Position numbers and translations under genes: made by a program. From the NCBI GenBank assembly GCA_030015575.1, contig JASDDO010000026.1, positions 68,721,433 through 68,785,432 of the forward strand: a DNA stretch of 64,000 nucleotides. Reading direction: 5' to 3'. Under the pieces are notes generated by a model. That model was not told the origin of the DNA, made no database searches, and worked only from the letters and a program-made list of their open reading frames with translations. Positions 42,419 to 54,359 of the stretch are shown piece by piece. Origin of the DNA: Agapanthus africanus (Eukaryota; Streptophyta; Magnoliopsida; Asparagales; Amaryllidaceae). Position 1 is the stretch's first letter. Each line of letters begins with the position of its first letter.

Positions 42419-43992
42419 TGTTCATATTAGATTTTTGCATTTTTATACCGCCCAATTTTTATCACATTGCTTATCGGTAGGTACTCTTGAGCCGTGTTTG
42501 CTAGTCAATTACAGGATACAGGTTCTCGGCTCAAAACGGTGAAATTTATGGAAAAACACGACAAAACCCGGGTTCCTGCCAACCACAGATAAAACACGGA
42601 TCTCCGCTCTTTATCCATCTGTTGCCACACACCAGTTTAGGAGACAAAATGGCAAATCAAATGTCATTTTCATGCACAAGGCTCAATGGCAGCACAAGAT
42701 CCAAGAAATCTACGCGGAGCTCGAGGAAATCATGGCAAAAGATCCACTTTCAATCACCTTTTGATCAACAGAAATTCTGGAAGAAATATGGAAAGTTTAT
42801 CAGAAAAATCATATGCCAAACTATAGAGAAAAGCAAACCAGGACAACCCACAAAGCCCGAGGAGCCAACTCCTCTAAATGGCCGCGGAACCGCGGCCAAT
42901 AGGGGGTCTAGGCCGCGGTTCCGCGGCCTTATAGTGGCGGCAGTTGATTATTTTTCAGGGGGTTTTTGGTCTTTTCATATTTGTTCTGATTGTTGCCCTA
43001 GATTTCCTTTTCCCTGCCTATAAATAGCCCAGAACCTTGTGAAGCCAATGGTGCATAATCTTGTATTTTTCTAGGTTTAGAATACTTGTTTCTTCTTCCT
43101 CTTCTCATCTCTTCTCCATTGAAAAACTTGTAGTGAGCTTTTGTGAGTGAAGAATGATGAATAAAGAAGTTCATTTTATTATCATACTTGTCTTGCTCTT
43201 ATGTTAAATGCTTGTAATTTTCATTTGTTAACTTAGTTGTTATTTCTTGTTGTTTCTTTCTTTCTCTTTTTCTTTATCCTTAAAACAACCATGATACTTA
43301 CGCTTGATCCTTGCCAAGGTGAGGTCGCAAATAGCTAGTTGTTATCTTCTAATCTCCTTCTTTCTATCTTCCTCTTTTGTTTTGTTTTCTTTTCATTATG
43401 ATGTGTGAGTAGTTTCATACTTGTTAGGGTAGGATAAGGGAAGTTTGAGAGAAGGAAATCTCTCTCACTCTTTCCTTGCCCAACATCTTAAATCGACTCC
43501 CGTTAATTGAACCACAATCCGCTCCTTACGGCACCCTATCCTACATGATAGCGGTGATTCCGTAGTGAGACCGGTTGTGGTTGAATTAACCGGAGGTTAT
43601 GGCTAAGAGCCAAGAACGGACGGACAAGCACCAAAAGGAAGAAGTTAAGCGTTGGAAAGCCTAGCTTATACTCGCAAGTTCCTTCCTAGTCGTGCTAATC
43701 CCCGTTGTTGCCGATTACCGTAACACCGATATTAAGAGTGGCAATGAAAGAAGTGAGGGACTCCTAACTCAAACTAACCTAATCCTAACCCTAACAAGCT
43801 CTCTTTACATATCATTTTAACACTTAGATAATCACAAACAAATCTGGAAAACTGGACTTAACTCGTTAAAGCACATAGAAAAAGATTCCCATCTCCCTGC
43901 GGACGACCCGTACTCAACCGGCTAGCTACAAGCGAAACCGTTTTGATTGCGGTAATTAACTAAACTTGAACACGCAGAATCTCTACCAATCA
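42419..43992 (+). mobile_element. F 3' LTR
   Basis: This LTR is 1574 bp, nearly identical to the 5' LTR. The differences I found are mostly transitions, plus a 3-bp deletion of 'ttg' near 43237. The dyad pair is at 42880-42897 and 42911-42928, the TATA box at 43018-43027. TSD ctact follows. Confidence 0.92.
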
Positions 43993-43997
43993 CTACT

Positions 43998-45632
43998 CAT
44001 CTGGACGTCTCGGCTAATCTGAACCGATCTCAGCTCTGTCATTCCCGCGCCACGTCCGACGCCTCTGCGCTCGATCCTAGAAATGTACATAAGGAAAACA
44101 AAAGAATAAATATAAATAGTCACGGACACATACAATACAAGTCAACCACACGCACTAATTAGACGCGCACACACTTGGTGCACGAAACGCGTCGCGATAA
44201 CGCCACAAACTACAACTAGGGTCACAATACGTGACAACACCAAACCAAAAACCGAGTCGCACTAATTGCGCGTTCACAACGCAATAATTATATAAGAAAT
44301 AAGGTTTAAATAATCAACACCTTAAGCTTAATTTAAAATCGATTTCTTTCAAAAACCTAGTAAGCACAAATTACCCGTTTTACTTCAAAACTTGATGTTT
44401 TAACAAAACTAGTGGCCACAATGCTCACTAAAAAAACTTAATTAGGTCACACAACCATTTACTAGATTTTAACCTCACTTATTTCCTTTAATCCTAAAAC
44501 CTAGTTTGCAATATTAACCATTTTAAAAAAAAATTTAAACTAACAATTAGCAAACTAGCTACTAGGTTAGATTTTACAAGTCTTAAAGTGTTAAATTACA
44601 CAATTAAACCATGATCAAATGACATAAACCCTAACTTGATCTCAAACTCTTTCTTGAATTTTCTAAACTTGAATTTGGAACCATATTACTTACTAATTGA
44701 GTTTGATTTAAGTGCTTAAACCACAAATTAACTACGGGTTTAGGATTTATACCTCATAGATTGAAGATCAAACATGAATCTTAGCCTCCCAAACTTGCTT
44801 CCATCCCCCAAGATCCATGCTAGATTGGCTAAAGAATAATGGGTAAAGCTTGGATTTGGAGTTTGTGAGGTTTTATTTTGATTTTTGTCTAATTTGTGAG
44901 GAATTTTGTGTTGGAAATGAAGTGGGAAAATTGGGGAGCTGGTCATGGGGGAGGTCTCGGCCAAGATGGGGAGGGGAAGAGAGAGAGTGAGGTGAGGGTG
45001 TTGGTAAGGTCAAGGGAAGTCATACCTCAAGTCAACACATCATTTCTTTATTGATTTCCTTTTTCATTTTCCTTTCATTTTCTTTTTCTTTAAAACCCTT
45101 TTCAAGTGGGGAAAATTGGGAAGGGCAGCCAAGGAGCTCGGCCATGATGAGGGGGTGAGGATGTGTGGGTGATTGTATAGAAATTTCCATGCTAAAAACA
45201 CCCCTCAAGTTTCATAATAGCAAGTTACAACATTACTAGTTTTAATTTATTTTATTTTATTATTTTTTTTCCTTTGACCCTAGAAACAACTAGAACTTGA
45301 AATAATATGATAAAAATTTATGTTACAAACTAGATTTTACTTGTCATGGTTCATATGTGTGTAATTGACCCATTTAAATTTGTAATTATCACTAATTAAA
45401 TGTATTTGTGAAATCTTAAAATAATATTAAAAATAATTAATTTCGGAAAATTTTTAAGTAAACTAGAAATTTACAAATGGCCAATTAAAAATCAAATACT
45501 AACAATTTCATTGCTAGAATAGGTATATTTAAGTTTATGTGGAAAAATAATTATATCTGGGCTTTTACGGAAAACACCAGTTATTTTACCGATTATCCGA
45601 AATTTCACCTAAACGATTTTCAAAACGTTACA
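43998..45632 (-). mobile_element. Element C, 5' LTR, outer block
   Basis: C's LTR continues after F and ends AAACGTTACA at 45632. It breaks the protease/pre-integrase ORF of copia element K1 immediately after the residues WHCRLG. The first flanking bases cctaa (45633-45637) are the predicted TSD of C. It contains the small conserved minus-strand ORF at 44740-44964. Confidence 0.85.
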
Positions 45633-46285
45633 CCTAATCTACAATGCCACAAGTAGGATTCGTTCATTTCTGAACTCTTCCTCTTGTGTGTGTTTTGTAC
45701 ATTAAGAACTGTAGTTTGGTTTAGAACGAATATGCCATTATTTAACGAGCCTGATCCAATCAACTTTTGATTCAGGAAGATATTCATAACATTATCCAAT
45801 ACAACAAAATTATATCCTTCTTTAAATAAAGAAACTAATATAAGATTGCATATCAGGGTCGGTATGTAACAGCATTCGTTCAAAACCAATGTCTTACCAT
45901 TTGGTAACACAAGGTGATATTCGCCAACAGCTTTGGCTACAACATTTGCACCATTCCCTACTCTTATGGAATGATCACCCTCTCCCAGTTCTCTACCTTT
46001 CCGTAGCCCATGTAACATATTACATATGTGGGATCCCGATCCAGTATCTAATACTCAGGACGTAGAGTGAACTGAGAAACAGTTCTCGATAACTAACACA
46101 CCCGAAGAAGATGCATCAGCATGCTTATTCTTCATTTGGGTGTCGTGAGAATCCGGATGTAACCCTATTTCATGTTCAGTCTTATAACATTTATAAGAAA
46201 GAACGGAACCAACGCTCCCCTGCTCAGTATAATAAGCAGGTTCGGTCAATACATCCATATTATTATCTTGATTAAGGCCTGACAT
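45633..46285 (-). pseudogene. K1 protease and GAG-pre-integrase fragment
   Basis: One minus-strand frame from MSGLNQDNN (46285) has a TGA at 46055 where copia proteins usually have Trp, just before VLDTGSGSHIC, the copia protease active site (DTGS). It then reads the typical LPNGKTLVLNECCYIPTLICNLILVSLF… and the pre-integrase ESYLWHCRLG, where element C interrupts it. The part before protease is only about 76 codons and no gag domain is seen, so K1 was already reduced. Confidence 0.82.
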
Positions 46286-48796
46286 GGTCGCTACCTGGAG
46301 AGAGAGTGAGAAGAAAATACTTTAGCGTGCGCTCTTGCAAGATTAGATTGGTTATTATCTTATCTAATCAGGATGGCTCCCACTGTTTTCATCAAATCTT
46401 CCTTCAAACCCTAAAAGGTAAGACTAGCCGGGATTAATTACACTTTACAAGTTTGCCAATCTTTCGGCTAGGCCAGTATTAGTACTTTGAGGGAGGTTCC
46501 CCGTGCTTTCACACGGATCTAATTAAAATAAATCTCGTTTTCCCAGAGGCATAACCCGGTTAACACCTTTCTAGACACCTGCTTGATTGGCTAATTGTCA
46601 TGTGTAAAACTCTCTCAGGAGTAACTCTTACTGGAAGTGGGTATCGGGATCCAATTATTTTATAGAAGGTATGCAATCTCATTGCAAATTTCAACACTTG
46701 AAATTCCCGATAATACTTTTACCCCTAACGTGCTATGACCTTGATGAAAGCCATCAAACCATAGTCCGCTAGTCAAGTTCATCCCGTACATTTCATGATT
46801 GAATTAAACCCACCCGCACGACCCTTAACGAAAGCCAACAAAGCCGTACGACTACCTTAATCCAATCGCATCATATACTGCAGATAAGCAGTAAATAGCT
46901 ACTGCACACTACGCCTTGACGAAAGCCAACAAACGCAACACGAATACTAAATATTACTTATCTGAAATGTCGGAGGGTTACGACAGGTTTTTTCAGAAAA
47001 ACCTTTCGAGTAATGAACTTGATATCGTTGTATAAACAAGTGATTTTGAAAATGAGTGTTTTTGAGGCTTTTACTAGTTTCTCTAAAGAGGTCACTCCCG
47101 GTGAAGAGATCTCGGCCCTTTCCTTATCGAATAAGGTGCAGGATATTTCACAAATACCACTATGCATAGCAAAAACTATAGAAGCAATCAAAAACAAAAC
47201 CGAGTGAGTTGTAGCATCTGTTAGTTTCACTAAAGAGGTCACTCCCGGTTAAGGGATCTCGGCTCTTTCCTTATCGAATAAGGTGCTGGATATTCTACAT
47301 GGAATACCGCTATGCAAAGCAAAAACTAGAGCTACCCTTTTTGAAAATTTGATTCTACAATATCTTTTAGATTTCTTTTCTTTCATTAATCTCATTAATG
47401 AATTCCCATCATTTATGCTTCCTAAGCATCACAGAAGAAACGAAAATACAACGTACGCTTATGCCATCCGTATTCGCCACAATGTCCCGTTATGCACCGT
47501 TAGGTTACTTAACTAACGGCATACCGGGGCGGGACTAGCGCGGGTGAAAAACATAAGCAACGTTTATTATATATCATATATACAATAATAATTCATTCGT
47601 CTCATGCATATAAAATGATCACATCACAGTATATCAGCAGCAGAAGATAACATATGAAATATTGGATATACTAGGTGCCCGTGTTTTATTTTAAGCCTGT
47701 ATAAAACACGGATTTCACGGTCACGATGAATAGCCAAACCCACATCTCTATACCCCTATGAGAGCGGAAAGCAACCCTACCAATTCTTGAGTTAGGATAC
47801 CCGGTCTCGACTCCTCGAGATGGCCTCCCACTGGACCCTAGAACCCGGTTACTTGTGCTCTCCTCCTTGGGTCTATCCTAATGCGGAAAAGTAAATAATA
47901 TACAATAGTGACATCATCCTCAATCCGGAAGTGCCCCAATAAATGAATATTACATACAATGAATTTTATATGAATGAAAATAAAAACCCTCATCTCACAT
48001 AAAACCCCCGGCTATTCAAAACACGACGATCCAATATAACATATAACAGCAATGCATAACATCACATGTCATCAACGTAAGTAAATATGCGTATCCCAAT
48101 TGTCGTTGATGTATAGCAACGAAAAATGGAGATACACCACATATTACACTTACGGTCGCAGAAAAGAAAAATGAAAAACTACAACAATTGGAATCGTAAC
48201 TGCCCTTAGACAACACAAACCCAGGATATCACATATCCAAGATTTCATGCCTAACAATGTAAAGCTCGCATTTAGGTCTCATCCATGAAAACACTTTTTC
48301 AAAATAAGTCGGATAATTCAACAAGATTTCTGATTACACCCGAGACCGAAATGTTAGATTTACATGCAACAAACAAATTTGTAGATTCCAATTATTGTAT
48401 CTCATTACAGAAAGCTAGATGACGTTAAAAAATTCGATCGAATCAACGAATTCCCAAAATTCCCAGAGAGCTCAACACTTAAGCATAATTAAAAATTCAC
48501 AGAAGCATGCCCCAGTACCTACGGAACTACAGCTGAAGGGCCCGACCTAAGCCTCTTAAGTTGCGCCGCGGATCCGCCGCCAAAACCATGTTTTAGCCGC
48601 GGATCCACGGTCACTTAGACGAGTTGGGGTTTCGTTCTTCAGGTGCGTCCATAGAATTACCTGCATGATTTTCTGAATATTTTTAACATGAAAAATTTCA
48701 ACTTTTGAAAATTTTCCAAAAAGTAGGAAAAATCGGTTATTCGGAATTCGTTCGGATTTTTAATTTCGCCTACGCAACGCCTAATGCTCTAGCTAG
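46286..48796 (-). other. K1 leader with internal repeats
   Basis: About 2.5 kb without a convincing ORF. 'gaaagcca(a/t)caaa' recurs at about 46746, 46830 and 46921. A ~147-bp direct duplication with the tag 'aaagaggtcactcccgg' occurs at 47084 and 47231. Near the PBS the leader has a CCGCGG dyad pair (48564-48581, 48596-48610) and a segment related to K2 (63440-63660) and to the C interior (28040-28240). Confidence 0.6.
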
Positions 48797-48808
48797 GCTC
48801 TGATACCA
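48797..48808 (-). other. K1 primer-binding site (initiator tRNA-Met type)
   Basis: The minus strand reads TGGTATCAGAGC one base inside the LTR end (…CTTACA), the usual Ty1/copia PBS. Confidence 0.85.
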
Positions 48809-48809
48809 C

Positions 48810-51800
48810 TGTAAGGTTCTTATGCACTAGAACAAGGTTCTACAAGGCATCATGCATGGCGTATTTAAAATTTTCAAGTGCCAAACAACCTAAGCAAGGA
48901 TCTTAACTAGAGAATTAGGGTTAAAAACTTAAAGCAAACAAGTTTACTACTAAGTGAGAGGGATTACAACTTTTGTAGTCCGTTCCTTCGCTTCATAAGC
49001 TCCGAGTTGAAGTTCCTTCGCTGCAATCATCATGCTCCCAGACTCTAGAGAGGCTCCATGGGGTGAACGAGACATCTTTGCTTGAAGACTTCACAATCCA
49101 AGATGATCTACCTTGAGGAAACACAAACCCAAGCTTTCACTTCACTAATGAGGTATTAGTGAAGCAAACACCCTAATCTAAGTGGCTAAAATAGATGAGG
49201 ATGATGAAGTGGGAATTTTGCTCTCTTTAGTTTTCTTAATCTCACTTTAATTCATCACACAAGAAAAAGCTAGTGAGCTTTTGTGAGAGGAAGAAGAAGA
49301 TAAGTGTAATGAATGAATTATTGTTGAGGTTAGAAATGCAACCAAGGTTAAGCATGACATACTTAACCCTTGTAGAGAATAAACCATAGGTTAGGGTTAA
49401 AAGGTTAGCTTAACAAATATCTAGTAAATATCTAAAGAGTGGTCAAAGTCAACATAACAAAATATCTTAACTTTAATCCATAATTTAGAATTAACTAAAA
49501 AGAAAATGTTAACCCTAATTTAAACCCTAGCATGGTTTAATCTCATAAACCCTAGTTGCATTTGTAACCTAGCAAGCAACAATATTATATATCATATATA
49601 TAATATTTAATGTACCAAAAGAAAATAATACAATTAACATATATTACATATATATATATATCAATGTATCATCAAGTGAGAAAAAGAATCATTTAAGTGA
49701 GCTTATATTAGTTAATGTTATGTAATATGTCACATATATAATTATATATTAAATTATTAAATCAACACTTTATTTAATAACCCGGCTATATTACATATAC
49801 CCGGCCGATATCACATATCGCGAGAATCGAATACGGTATCACATACACGTATTAGTCTCGGTCCCGCACATATCACATATGTGCTCCTACTCCGTTTCTT
49901 CTGAGCCCGGAAACCTCTGTGTAGGACTCTAAAGAATCGTCAATACGCCGGCAGTAGGTGATGATCATATCAAACACCCACAAGCAGCAAGCGGTCAGCT
50001 AAACGTAATAGCCACCCGGGTATTGAGCGATCAGAAGATCAACAAGCAAGCCTGTACACACTTCTTTGAATCTAATCAGTAACACTCCCGTACAGTCCGG
50101 TCTCTTCGTCTAATATGTCGCATATCCAGTCTAGAGGTGGTAAACGTCAGACTCCAGTAACCGATAAGTCATGTCGATGTAAGGCTCATAACGGGTCGAG
50201 AAACTACTGATAACACTTACCAGTATATCTCCATATCAGCCCTGGTCAGGGACTTCTAGTTATAGCCAATCGAACACAGCACAACATCAACCCCCAATAC
50301 CGGGAGAGACGAAACCCCTCCTATCGCTCATTGCCTCCATATGATTCGGGACTGTACCCAAAAGCCACCGTTTTGCACGTTCTTTTGAACGTGGTAAAGT
50401 GGAAATCAAAGCACAGTGGGAATCACACAAGACTCTATGACGATCTCGGGTCTACAGACTAACCTGTACCAGTGTCACCAGAGAACTGCTATCTGACGAT
50501 AGGTATAATACCATCTAGGAGTTCTCGGCGAGTCCGTTCAGTCTACCCAGTCACCACTGAGCACCCGTATACCTTCTCCGATGTCAAACACCAATGGATA
50601 TGGGATCATCCATTGCCCATCATATTGGTCGAGAAGCGTATACGCTATTCTACTCTGGAGTATCGATGCCATGTCTCGATACTCCCTCGACTAGGAACAG
50701 TTATAGGATGTACTCTTGGACTATCCTGGCCCCACTAGTATGATCTACATCATAGTCCTAGTAGTTGTTCATATCAGAATTTTGCATTATTATATCACTC
50801 ATTCTTAATCATATTACAAATAAATAGGTGCTTTTGATCCATGTCTGCTAAATAGCTGCAAGTTACAGGTTCTCAGAACAATACAGTGAAATTCATGAAA
50901 AGACGTTATAAAAGTGAGACTACGACCAACAAAAGATGAATCTGTATGATGTCGCCTAACAGTTCAAGAAACAAATGAAGATCAGTAAACAGTTCCATGC
51001 ACAAGACAGTTCAAGGGCAGCACAAGATACAAGACTTCAAAGCAAAGCTTACGATAAAAGTCCACAAATTCTGCACTGTTGGAAATCTAAAAGAAAGTAG
51101 AAAAGATTCTGAAGAACCAAGTGAAGAAAACAGAAGAAAAAGGCAATATAAAACAACCCTGAAGAAATGAAACAGAGAACCCCTAAGATGGCCGCGGATC
51201 TGCGGCCAAACATAGCTTTCCGCCGCGGTTCCGCGGCCGAGTTGTGCATGTGTCGGTGTGTGTCGGTGCGTTAACTCGGTCTTTGGGGTAGTATAGTAAA
51301 TTCAGATGTGGATCAGATGTAAAACCTAGGGTTTCTCCTATCTAGGGTGCCTCTTTTGGGTGCCTCTTTTGAGATGCCTCTTTTTATTTTCTAGATTAAA
51401 TTTTAATTTCCTTGTAATCGTCAAGAGGTCATAAATAAAGGTATTTTTTATCTCGCATTCTTTTTATCCGAATTTTATTTTTCTGCAATTTTTTATCTGT
51501 CTTTATTTATCTGCAAGTTAATTAGGTTATTAAAAGAAAATTATAAAAATGAATTTCATCCCTAATGAGTGAGTAATTCCTCACTTGTTAGGGTTAGGAT
51601 AGGGAAGGTTTGAGAGAAGAAAAATCTCTCTCCCTCCTTTCTTTGCCCAAATAATTTTATTTAAAAGACTCTCTTTAAATCAACCACACATCGCTCACTA
51701 CGGCACCCTATCCTACAAGATAGTGGTGATTCCCTACTTAGACCGGTTGTGGTTGAATTAACCAGAGGTTAGGGCTAAGAGCCAAGAACGGACGGACAAG

Positions 51801-52375
51801 GACCAACGGGAAGAAACTTAGTTTCTTCCTGGTCATGCTAATCCCCGTTGTTGACTATTACCCTAACACCTATATTCTTAATTAGGGAATAGATAGAAGC
51901 GTGAAGAATCCCTTTTCCAAACTAACCTAATCCTAACCCTAACCCTAGCAAGACTTTTAATCAATTTAATCTCATTCTTAGATCGTAAAACAAAACCCGA
52001 CTCGATCGGATTAACTCGTAAGAACATAAAGAAAAGGAATCCTTCTCCCTGTGGACCGACCCGTACTCAACCGGCTAGCTACCAAGCGACACCGTTATTG
52101 ATTGCGGTATTCTTAACTTTGATTTTAAAAGCGCACGCACGCAAAATCTCTACAATCAGTAGTCGAGTACATATCCTAAAGGCTTTATTAACATGTGAGA
52201 GCAAGACAGTAAACCAATACAAGTCAACATGTTAAGAAAAAGTGAAACCAGATAGCATACTATCATATCGAGCAAGAAAGTCCTCTCTCTATATATATCC
52301 AAGAATCCACTACAATATACATCATATGTACAATAATGGCCTCTAGGGCATATACATAACTAACAGAAATCAGTG
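48810..52375 (-). mobile_element. K1 5' LTR (interrupted by S1)
   Basis: In plus reading the LTR begins TGTAAGG (48810) and ends ACTAACA (52375). Without S1 and one TSD it is about 2.17 kb. The first ~200 bp match K2's LTR at 63818-64000. No ORF is supported; 49400-49800 is AT-rich with 'tatatcatata' runs. Confidence 0.7.
50766..52158 (+). mobile_element. S1: solo LTR, Athila family
   Basis: TGTTCATATC...CTACAATCA, 1393 bp, has a perfect TSD gtagt (50761-50765, 52159-52163). It is related to F's LTR from end to end, including the dyad pair (51190-51207, 51222-51238) and the U5 block near 52050. No interior is present, so it arose by LTR-LTR recombination. Confidence 0.92.
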
Positions 52376-52700
52376 TCTTTGCAGGAATCTCTCGATTCGT
52401 CTCAACCCCAGGGAAATCAGTATCCTTGGCAAAATATATCGATTCAGGGAAATCAGCGTCCTTGACGAGATCCTCTCGATTCGCGTCGACCCGCAAGGAA
52501 GTCAGCTTCTTTGAAGGAATCTCTCTATTCGTCTCAACCCCAGGGAAATCGGTGTCCTTGGCAAAATATCTCGATTCAGGGAAATCAGTGTCCTTGGCGA
52601 GAAGCTCTCGATCCGTTTTGATGCACAAATAAATCAGTGTCTTTGTAAGAATCTCTCGATTCGTCTCGACCGGCAGGAAAATTAGTGTCCCCGCGCATGA
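52376..52700. repeat. ~132-bp tandem repeats in the E 3' UTR
   Basis: 'ggaatctctcgattcgtctcaaccccaggg' occurs at about 52384 and 52516, with shorter 'gggaaatcagtgtccttggc' sub-repeats every 40-50 bp. They are related in content (gattcgtctc) to B's minisatellites. Confidence 0.7.
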
Positions 52701-53800
52701 AAAGAAAATTCTCTTGTGAGATCCTTACGATTCTCAAGAGAAAACGCACTTAGGAATCCTCACGATTCCTAAGGAGAAAATACACCTACGGGATCCTCTC
52801 GATCCGTAGGGAGAAAAGTCTTTATGAGACCTTCGTGGCTTATAAAGTTGAAAAGTCTTAAGTGGCGGATCCTAATCCTGTCTCCTAAGCAATCACTGCC
52901 CTGCAAGGAGGTCAAGATGGACTATCCCTGGGCCATACTCTCCCAAGTCGAATATCAACAAGGAGGGAAACAACCACTTACGAGTTCTCTCGACATGTAA
53001 GGGGAGAAAATTCTCTTGTGAGATCCTTACGACTCTCAAGAGAAAACGCACTTAGGAGTCCTCATGACCCCTAAGGAGAAATTACACCAACTGGATCCTC
53101 TCGACTCGTAGGGAGAAAAGTCTTTATGAGACCTTCATGGCTCATAAAGTTGAAAAGTCTTAAGTAGCAGATCCTAATCCTGTCTCCTAAGCCATCACTG
53201 CCCTGCAAGGAGGTCAAGACGGACTATCCACGGGCCATACTCTCCCAAGTCGAATATCGACAAGGAGGGAAACAACCACTTACGAGTCCTCTCGACTTGT
53301 ATGGGGGAAAAATTCTCTTGTGAGATCTTTACGACTCTAAAGAGAAAACGCACTTAGGAGTCCTCACGACCCGCAAGGAGAAATTACACCCACGAGATCC
53401 TCTAGACTCGTAGGGGGAAAAGTCTTTATGAGACCCTCACGGCTCATAAAGTTGAAAAGTCTTAGGCAGTAGACCTGAACCTGTTTCCTAAGCCATCGCT
53501 ACCCTACAAGGAGGTCATGATGGACTATCTACGGGTCATATTTGCTAAAGCCACATTCACCAATGAAATAAATAAACTGCTTACGGATCCTCACGATTCG
53601 TAAGGAAAAATACCCGAGTGAGATCCTTATGACTCATGGAGGCGATGAACACTTAGAAATCCTCACAATTTCTAAGGAGAAAATACACCTACGGGATCCT
53701 CTTGACTCGCAGGGAGAAACGACCTTTTTGAGACCCTTACGGTTCATGAAGATGGAAAAAAGTCTTAGGCTACAAGGACCCTAAACTTGTCTCCTAAGCC
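52700..53800. repeat. ~302-bp hairpin modules in the E 3' UTR
   Basis: The tag 'ctcttgtgagatc' recurs at 52711, 53013 and 53315, with a more diverged copy near 53609. Each unit carries the same five hairpins as the B modules, in reverse complement. An example is 10-bp arms CTTAGGAATC/GATTCCTAAG around a 5-nt loop near 52750. Stems vary between units and often stay paired. Confidence 0.8.
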
Positions 53801-53866
53801 ATCAATTCTCTGGCCATGCATAACTCTGCACTACTTCACCCACGTACATACTTACGTGGGCAAAGT

Positions 53867-53879
53867 AATGGGGGGCCTT
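53867..53879 (+). other. Element E polypurine tract
   Basis: aatggggggcctt precedes the 3' LTR start TGTTCCCGCC. Unlike B, only about 60 bp separate it from the last hairpin module, so E has no antisense ORF region. Confidence 0.75.
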
Positions 53880-54359
53880 TGTTCCCGCCAAAATTTTGGC
53901 TCAAAACTTGCTCCCTTATAAAATAATAACAATAAAATAAAAATAAACGAAAAACTCCACATGCAAAGCATATAGGTACTGCCTCGGATAGAATTAAATC
54001 CTATGATTGCGCCTCACGTGCTGCCCACGCGGGCGCCAATGTACAAAGCAAAAAAAATCTATAAAATAAGAGTTAAACTCTTAGGAGGCAGCGCCTCACG
54101 TGCAAAGCATGAGAGCGCCAGCGCCCAGAGTTAAAAACTCTGTGGCAGCACCTTACGTGCACACGTGCAAAGCATGAGAGCGCCAGTGCCCAGAGTTAAA
54201 AAATCTGAGGCAGCGCCTCACGTGCAAGGCACGAGAGCGCCAGCGCCAAGAGTTAAAAAAACTTTGAGGCAGCGCCTCAAGTGCAAGGCACGAGAGCGCC
54301 AGCACCAAGAGTTAAAAACTCTGAGGCGACACCTCACGTGCAAAGCATGAGAGTGCTGG

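Larger units (their letters stand above)
31975..43992 (+). mobile_element. Element F: complete Athila-like Ty3/gypsy retrotransposon
   Basis: F is 12,018 bp with LTRs 31975-33551 and 42419-43992 and a perfect TSD ctact (31970-31974, 43993-43997). The tRNA-Asp PBS, single-frame gag-pro-pol order (protease, RT, RNase H, integrase) and the DLGAS protease motif place it in the Athila lineage. By eye the LTRs differ at about 10 positions plus one 3-bp indel over ~1.57 kb, so insertion is recent. Coding is nevertheless broken by at least three stops and four frameshifts. No env-like ORF is seen after integrase. Confidence 0.93.
45633..52375 (-). mobile_element. Element K1: Ty1/copia element, 5' part
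   Basis: On the minus strand the order is 5' LTR (48810-52375, split by S1), PBS, a long leader, then a short gag/protease/pre-integrase frame cut by C at 45632. Integrase, RT, RNase H and the 3' LTR should lie left of C and are not in the window. The right LTR edge ends ...AACTAACA and is followed by gaaat (52376-52380), the predicted TSD. Confidence 0.75.
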
